Below are positions 60,918-64,000 of a DNA stretch of 64,000 nt, piece by piece (position 1 is the first letter of the stretch; every line of letters begins with the position of its first letter). The translations under genes were made by a program, and so were the position numbers. The stretch is from Burkholderiaceae bacterium (GTDB lineage Bacteria > Pseudomonadota > Gammaproteobacteria > Burkholderiales > Burkholderiaceae_D): contig SCTK01000019.1 in NCBI GenBank assembly GCA_004298905.1, forward strand, positions 118,521-182,520, given 5' to 3'. The notes under the pieces were generated by a model. The model was not told where the DNA came from, searched no databases, and saw only the letters and a program-made list of their open reading frames with translations.

Positions 60918-61687
60918 GTCCAGACCTTCCAGGGCGCGCGGCCCGATTGCCAGAGTTCTTCCAGCAGATTTTTGTCACGCAGCGTATCCATCGCCTGCCA
61001 GAAACCGTTGTGCTCGAAAGCGCGCAACTGCCCTTCCGCCGTCAACCGTTCGAGCGGCGCCGATTCCCACGGCGTATCAAGGTTCTCGATGTAATCGAGC
61101 ACCTTGGGCGAGCACACAAAGAAACCGCCATTGATCAAGCCGCCATCGCCGCGCGGTTTTTCCGCAAAGCGCATCACGCTGTCACCCTGCATCTCCAGCG
61201 CACCATAACGGCCCGGCGGTTGCACCGCCGTCACCGTCGCCAGCTTGCCGTGCGCCTTGTGGAAGGCGAGCAAAGCACTGATGTCGATATCCGCCACACC
61301 ATCGCCGTAGGTAAAACAAAATGCTTCGTCATCGCGCAGATAATCAGCCACTAGCTTCAAGCGCCCGCCGGTCATGCTGCTCTTGCCGGTATCCACCAGC
61401 GTCACCCGCCACGGCTCGGCGTGCTTCTCGTGAATCTCCATCTTGTTCTGCGTCATATCGAAAGTCACATCCGACATGTGCAGAAAATAGTTGGCGAAGT
61501 ATTCCTTGATGATGTAGCCCTTGTAGCCACAGCAAATCACGAACTCGTTGATCCCGTGTGCGGAATAGATTTTGAGGATGTGCCAGAGAATCGGCATGCC
61601 GCCAATCTCGATCATCGGCTTGGGCCGCAAATGCGACTCTTCCGAAATACGCGTCCCCAGACCCCCGGCAAGAATGACAGCTTTCAT
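60914..61687 (-). CDS. rfbF: Glucose-1-phosphate cytidylyltransferase
   Basis: 257 residues. The nucleotidyl-transferase signature is [20 protein letters not shown] followed by [18 protein letters not shown]. The metal Asp sits in [13 protein letters not shown]. It makes CDP-glucose from CTP and glucose-1-phosphate, the first step of CDP-deoxysugar synthesis. ATG at 61687 gives the canonical start; the longer frame to 61741 does not fit the family. It heads the operon. Confidence 0.94.
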   Translation of the reverse strand: MKAVILAGGLGTRISEESHLRPKPMIEIGGMPILWHILKIYSAHGINEFVICCGYKGYIIKEYFANYFLHMSDVTFDMTQNKMEIHEKHAEPWRVTLVDTGKSSMTGGRLKLVADYLRDDEAFCFTYGDGVADIDISALLAFHKAHGKLATVTAVQPPGRYGALEMQGDSVMRFAEKPRGDGGLINGGFFVCSPKVLDYIENLDTPWESAPLERLTAEGQLRAFEHNGFWQAMDTLRDKNLLEELWQSGRAPWKVWT

Positions 61688-61875
61688 GGCTATTCGGCGC
61701 AGCCGCAAACACGGCCCGCGCATAGGCTTATCGACGCTCACATTTTCAGCGCTGCGGCGTCAAATCAAGGGGGGAAATAGGCAGGGAAAGCGGGGCCAAT
61801 TCAGGGCGTTCGAGCCAGCAGATCAAGCGCCTCTTTGCGGGGCAGCCCGATCTCACGGTGACAAATCATGCGTGG

Positions 61876-62322
61876 TCAGGATTGCATGTTTTGTATGATT
61901 TTTTCGAGGACTTCCGCCATTGACACCGCCTCGCGCGCGTTCATCTGGCTTCCAAACAGTGTGTCAATCTGCGCGCAGTAGACCGGCCACATGCGTGCGC
62001 GCATTTTTCGCCCGGCGGTGGTGAGTGAACACACGATGCCACGGCCGTCTTCCGGGCTTTCCGAGCGCGTTACCAGGCCCGCTTTTTCCATACGGTCGGT
62101 CAACCGGGTCACGTTGCTGCGGGAAATCACCGCCCGCCGAGCCAGATCGTTCATACGCAAACGCCCCCCCTCCGCACATTCCAGTATCCAAAGCACGTCG
62201 TACCAGGCGAGCGGCGGCAAGTCTTGTGCGGCCAAAGCGGCCTCAATCCGCTCCAGCAGCATGGCCTGTGCGGTGACAAAACGCGCCCAGGCGCGTTGAC
62301 GGGGATCAGAGGTGTTTGACAT
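61876..62322 (-). CDS. MarR-family transcriptional regulator
   Basis: 148 residues. Winged helix: LAWYDVLWILECAEGGRLRM, NDLARRAVISRSNVTRLTDR, MEKAGLVTRSESPEDGRGIV (wing with conserved Asp and Arg). It is divergent from a rhodanese gene, and two matching palindromes lie in the 94-bp gap, so it almost surely controls both. ATG at 62322 is chosen because the frame to 62385 would be read through the operator. The 188 bp between its stop and rfbF hold nothing I can name. Confidence 0.9.
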   Translation of the reverse strand: MSNTSDPRQRAWARFVTAQAMLLERIEAALAAQDLPPLAWYDVLWILECAEGGRLRMNDLARRAVISRSNVTRLTDRMEKAGLVTRSESPEDGRGIVCSLTTAGRKMRARMWPVYCAQIDTLFGSQMNAREAVSMAEVLEKIIQNMQS

Positions 62323-62341
62323 GGGAACACTGTAGCAAAAT

Positions 62342-62388
62342 GTAGTTGCAATTGCAACTACTGTGGCATATAGTTGCAATTGCAACGA
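62342..62388. promoter_or_regulatory. Twin palindromic operators of the MarR/rhodanese pair
   Basis: GTAGTTGCAATTGCAACTAC (62342-62361) is a perfect 20-bp palindrome. A second copy, TAGTTGCAATTGCAACGA (62371-62388), differs at one terminal position. Centres are 28 bp apart. This size and symmetry fit two MarR dimers. Confidence 0.85.
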
Positions 62389-62416
62389 CTTGGTTGCTTA
62401 CTTTCAGGAGATGGCC

Positions 62417-62764
62417 ATGAACAAAATCGTTACGCGAAACGCGCTGCTGGCCCGCCAGCAAGCAAACCCCAACCTCGTGCTGCTTGAAGCACTGCCGGAA
62501 AAATACTTTAACGACTGGCATCTGCCTGGCGCACGGCATTTCCCGCACGATCAGGCACGCGCCCTGGCGGCCAGCGCCATCCCCGATACATCAGCCGAGG
62601 TCATTGTCTATTGCGCCAGCAGCACGTGTCAAAACTCGCACATCGCCGCCAATGTTCTGCAGCAGATGGGCTACGTCAACGTGGCCGTTTATGCGGGCGG
62701 AAAACAGGATTGGAGCGACGCCGGACTACCGGCCGTCAAAGGCGATATGAAAGCCGCAGCCTGA
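62417..62764 (+). CDS. Rhodanese-like sulfurtransferase
   Basis: 115 residues, one rhodanese domain. It has LLEALPEKYFNDWHLPGARH (the CH2-type motif) and the active-site loop VIVYCASSTCQNSHIAANVL, with the catalytic Cys in CASSTC. It ends with YVNVAVYAGGKQDWSDAGLP. It transfers sulfane sulfur, in detoxification or redox control. ATG at 62417 lies 6 nt after AGGAG; ATG at 62411 would abut that site. Likely repressed by the divergent MarR protein. Confidence 0.9.
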   Translation: MNKIVTRNALLARQQANPNLVLLEALPEKYFNDWHLPGARHFPHDQARALAASAIPDTSAEVIVYCASSTCQNSHIAANVLQQMGYVNVAVYAGGKQDWSDAGLPAVKGDMKAAA

Positions 62765-62771
62765 GCACCGC

Positions 62772-62796
62772 CACAGGTGGGCCACGCCCGCCTGTG
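62772..62796. terminator. Hairpin between convergent rhodanese and tag genes
   Basis: CACAGG-T-GGGC pairs with GCCC-G-CCTGTG across a 3-nt loop. It lies between the two stop codons and could end both transcripts. Confidence 0.6.
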
Positions 62797-62810
62797 ATCG
62801 TCTGAGATCC

Positions 62811-63419
62811 TTAGCGCGGCCGGGTGAATGTCTTGCGCGCCCGCTCGACCTTGGCCCGGACGACACAACCTTCGACGTGATCGTTGATCAGCCCCATGGC
62901 CTGCATGAAGGCATACACCGTGGTCGGGCCGACAAATTTCCAGCCGCGTTTCTTGAGGTCTTTGGACAGTGCTATCGACTCGGCCGAGGTCGAAGCGGTT
63001 TGCGGCTCGGCAAGCTGCTTCGCATCCGGCTCGAAGCGCCATACATAAGCGGCCAGCGAACCTTCCTCGTTGATCAGTTCCCGCGCCCGCTGCGCGTTGT
63101 TGATGACGGCTTCGATCTTGCCGCGATGGCGGACGATGCCGGCATCCTTGAGCAAACGGTCGATATCGCGCTGCGTGTAACGCGCGATTCGGTCGAAATC
63201 AAACCCATGAAAAGCCGCGCGAAAATTTTCCCGCTTAGCCAGAATCGTGCGCCAGCTCAGCCCGGACTGAAAACCCTCCAGACTCAGCTTCTCAAACAAA
63301 CGCTGATCGTCACTGACCGGAAAACCCCATTCGGTGTCGTGATACGCAAGGTACTCTGGAGCAACGCTGCACCAGTGACAGCGGGCTTTGCCGTCTGTGC
63401 ACACGATTGTTGAACTCAT
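62811..63419 (-). CDS. tag: DNA-3-methyladenine glycosylase I
   Basis: 202 residues. The N-terminal zinc and recognition region reads GKARCHWCSVAPEYLAYHDT and EWGFPVSDDQRLFEKLSLEG; the middle has GLSWRTILAKRENFRAAFHG and the C-terminus KRGWKFVGPTTVYAFMQAMG. It removes 3-methyladenine from DNA in the cytoplasm. Single gene; ATG at 63419. The upstream 170 bp hold a dispersed repeat (63484-63546). Confidence 0.94.
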   Translation of the reverse strand: MSSTIVCTDGKARCHWCSVAPEYLAYHDTEWGFPVSDDQRLFEKLSLEGFQSGLSWRTILAKRENFRAAFHGFDFDRIARYTQRDIDRLLKDAGIVRHRGKIEAVINNAQRARELINEEGSLAAYVWRFEPDAKQLAEPQTASTSAESIALSKDLKKRGWKFVGPTTVYAFMQAMGLINDHVEGCVVRAKVERARKTFTRPR

Positions 63420-63483
63420 GTGGCCACCCCCTTACCCTAGTAGCATGGAAATCGAAGCCATTTTGTGCACACGTGGGCAACAA

Positions 63484-63546
63484 GTTAGTCAGCGACTTGG
63501 CACAAGTTTTATCATGCCTAGTCGAATGGCTATGCAGCGCATTGCC
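63484..63546 (+). repeat. Double-hairpin dispersed repeat, copy 3
   Basis: Starts GTTAGTCAGCGACTTGG. Hairpin 1 GGCA/TGCC (63499-63518), linker TAGTCGAAT, and hairpin 2 GGC-T-ATGC-AGC-GCAT-T-GCC (63528-63546), the best-preserved version of the second stem. It lies between tag and the last small gene. Confidence 0.72.
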
Positions 63547-63592
63547 CACCTACTTGCTTTTTTCGAGGGGGCACTTTGCTCACCGCCGCCTC

Positions 63593-63820
63593 TCATTTTT
63601 TGGGCGGCCGATGAAGAAAGTAATGTATCCAAGGGCCGATGGAAACGCCAATTATTATGGCAACCGCAAAACCAAAAAAGACAGCATCCTCATGGTTGGA
63701 TGTGAATTGCGTTACCACTAAATAAGTTGGAATAAACGCGACGAATGCTGTAAGCACAGCAACCTTATTCTTTCTTTGCCGTTCTTTATTCCAAGCGAGG
63801 AATTTCTGGAAATTTGTCAT
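63593..63820 (-). CDS. Small two-span membrane protein, unknown function
   Basis: 75 residues: a basic amphipathic start (MTNFQKFLAWNKERQRKNKV), two membrane helices (VLTAFVAFIPTYLVVTQF and AVFFGFAVAIIIGVSIGPWI) and a basic tail HYFLHRPPKK. I recognise no family. No Shine-Dalgarno is visible; instead GTTAGGC ends 3 nt before the ATG, the 7-bp form of an integron recombination core (GTTRRRY). The same frame stays open to the end of the window, so the coding region could also be longer. Confidence 0.6.
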   Translation of the reverse strand: MTNFQKFLAWNKERQRKNKVAVLTAFVAFIPTYLVVTQFTSNHEDAVFFGFAVAIIIGVSIGPWIHYFLHRPPKK

Positions 63821-64000
63821 GACGCCTAACGAATGAAAGAGATTGCTCAAACCGAAGAAGCGGGCCACATGGAATGGCGAAACATACGGCGCAATACGCT
63901 GCGCTATTGACGTATATGGACTCCTCCCGGTTTGCAAGTCATTTGATGCATTGGCATTAGGTGCAACTGCATACGTATATCCGGCCTCCGATTGAGCACC

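Noticed and set aside
61688..61875. Small frame in the gap between rfbF and the MarR gene (minus strand, 22 codons)
   Set aside because: Reads M-ICHREIGLPRKEALDLLARTP with no ribosome site and no recognisable partner; too short to support.
1..64000. CRISPR array, prophage or toxin-antitoxin module
   Set aside because: No regularly spaced direct repeats, phage structural genes or recognised toxin-antitoxin pair were seen on either strand.

Overview
The window looks like a chromosomal segment of a flagellated, moderately GC-rich betaproteobacterium of the order Burkholderiales. The evidence is the assimilatory nitrite reductase next to a NarK-type transporter, the flhDC master regulator followed by motAB and chemotaxis genes, class I PhaC, a YejABEF-type importer and the order of the fli genes. 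Oxalobacteraceae (Herminiimonas/Janthinobacterium-like) is my best guess from gene content; no rRNA or 16S is present to confirm it.

Layout. 1-4.3 kb: nitrate assimilation, with partial nirB diverging from an MFS nitrate transporter; both carry good sigma-54 promoters. A PP2C phosphatase/Ser-Thr kinase fusion follows. 4.4-6.8 kb: an MCE (Mla-like) lipid ABC transporter on the minus strand. 6.9-8.2 kb: a gene graveyard with an IS110-type transposase stub, a DUF4287 gene, a dispersed repeat and a 78-bp duplicate of the kinase 3' end. 8.2-10.9 kb: an OmpA-like protein, secreted unknowns and a SpoIIAA-like protein. 10.9-17.8 kb: a chemoreceptor and a yejABEF-type peptide importer. 17.8-19.6 kb: a 168-bp MITE, a TonB-like gene and fabI.

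19.7-27.0 kb (minus strand): flhD-flhC-motA-motB-cheV-cheY-cheZ-cheA. 27.3-37.4 kb (plus): an orphan sensor kinase, then fliC-flaG-fliD-fliS-fliT, an unknown small gene, a FliK-like/FlhB-C-like pair and a ycgR-type brake. 37.5-50.7 kb: fliE (minus), then fliFGHIJK and fliLMNOPQR with a receiver-SpoIIE phosphatase translationally coupled to fliR. FliA (sigma-28) promoters precede motA, fliC and the chemoreceptor at 12 kb, so the motility genes form one cascade: FlhDC, then basal body and FliA, then filament, motor and receptors.

50.7-56.3 kb: PHA synthase, a PaaK-like adenylating enzyme, an ArsR/SRPBCC pair with a near-perfect operator, a UspA protein, and tRNA-Arg and tRNA-His separated by a REPIN-like palindrome. 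56.4-61.7 kb (minus): a tightly overlapping six-gene operon that should make a CDP-activated, probably C-methylated 6-deoxyhexose for a surface polysaccharide. 61.9-64 kb: a MarR/rhodanese pair with twin operators, tag, and a small membrane protein.

The least expected content is non-coding: at least five families of palindromic mobile or dispersed repeats, including a double-hairpin element found at three loci, and a 78-bp direct repeat that brackets the MCE operon. No CRISPR array, prophage, rRNA or complete insertion sequence was seen.
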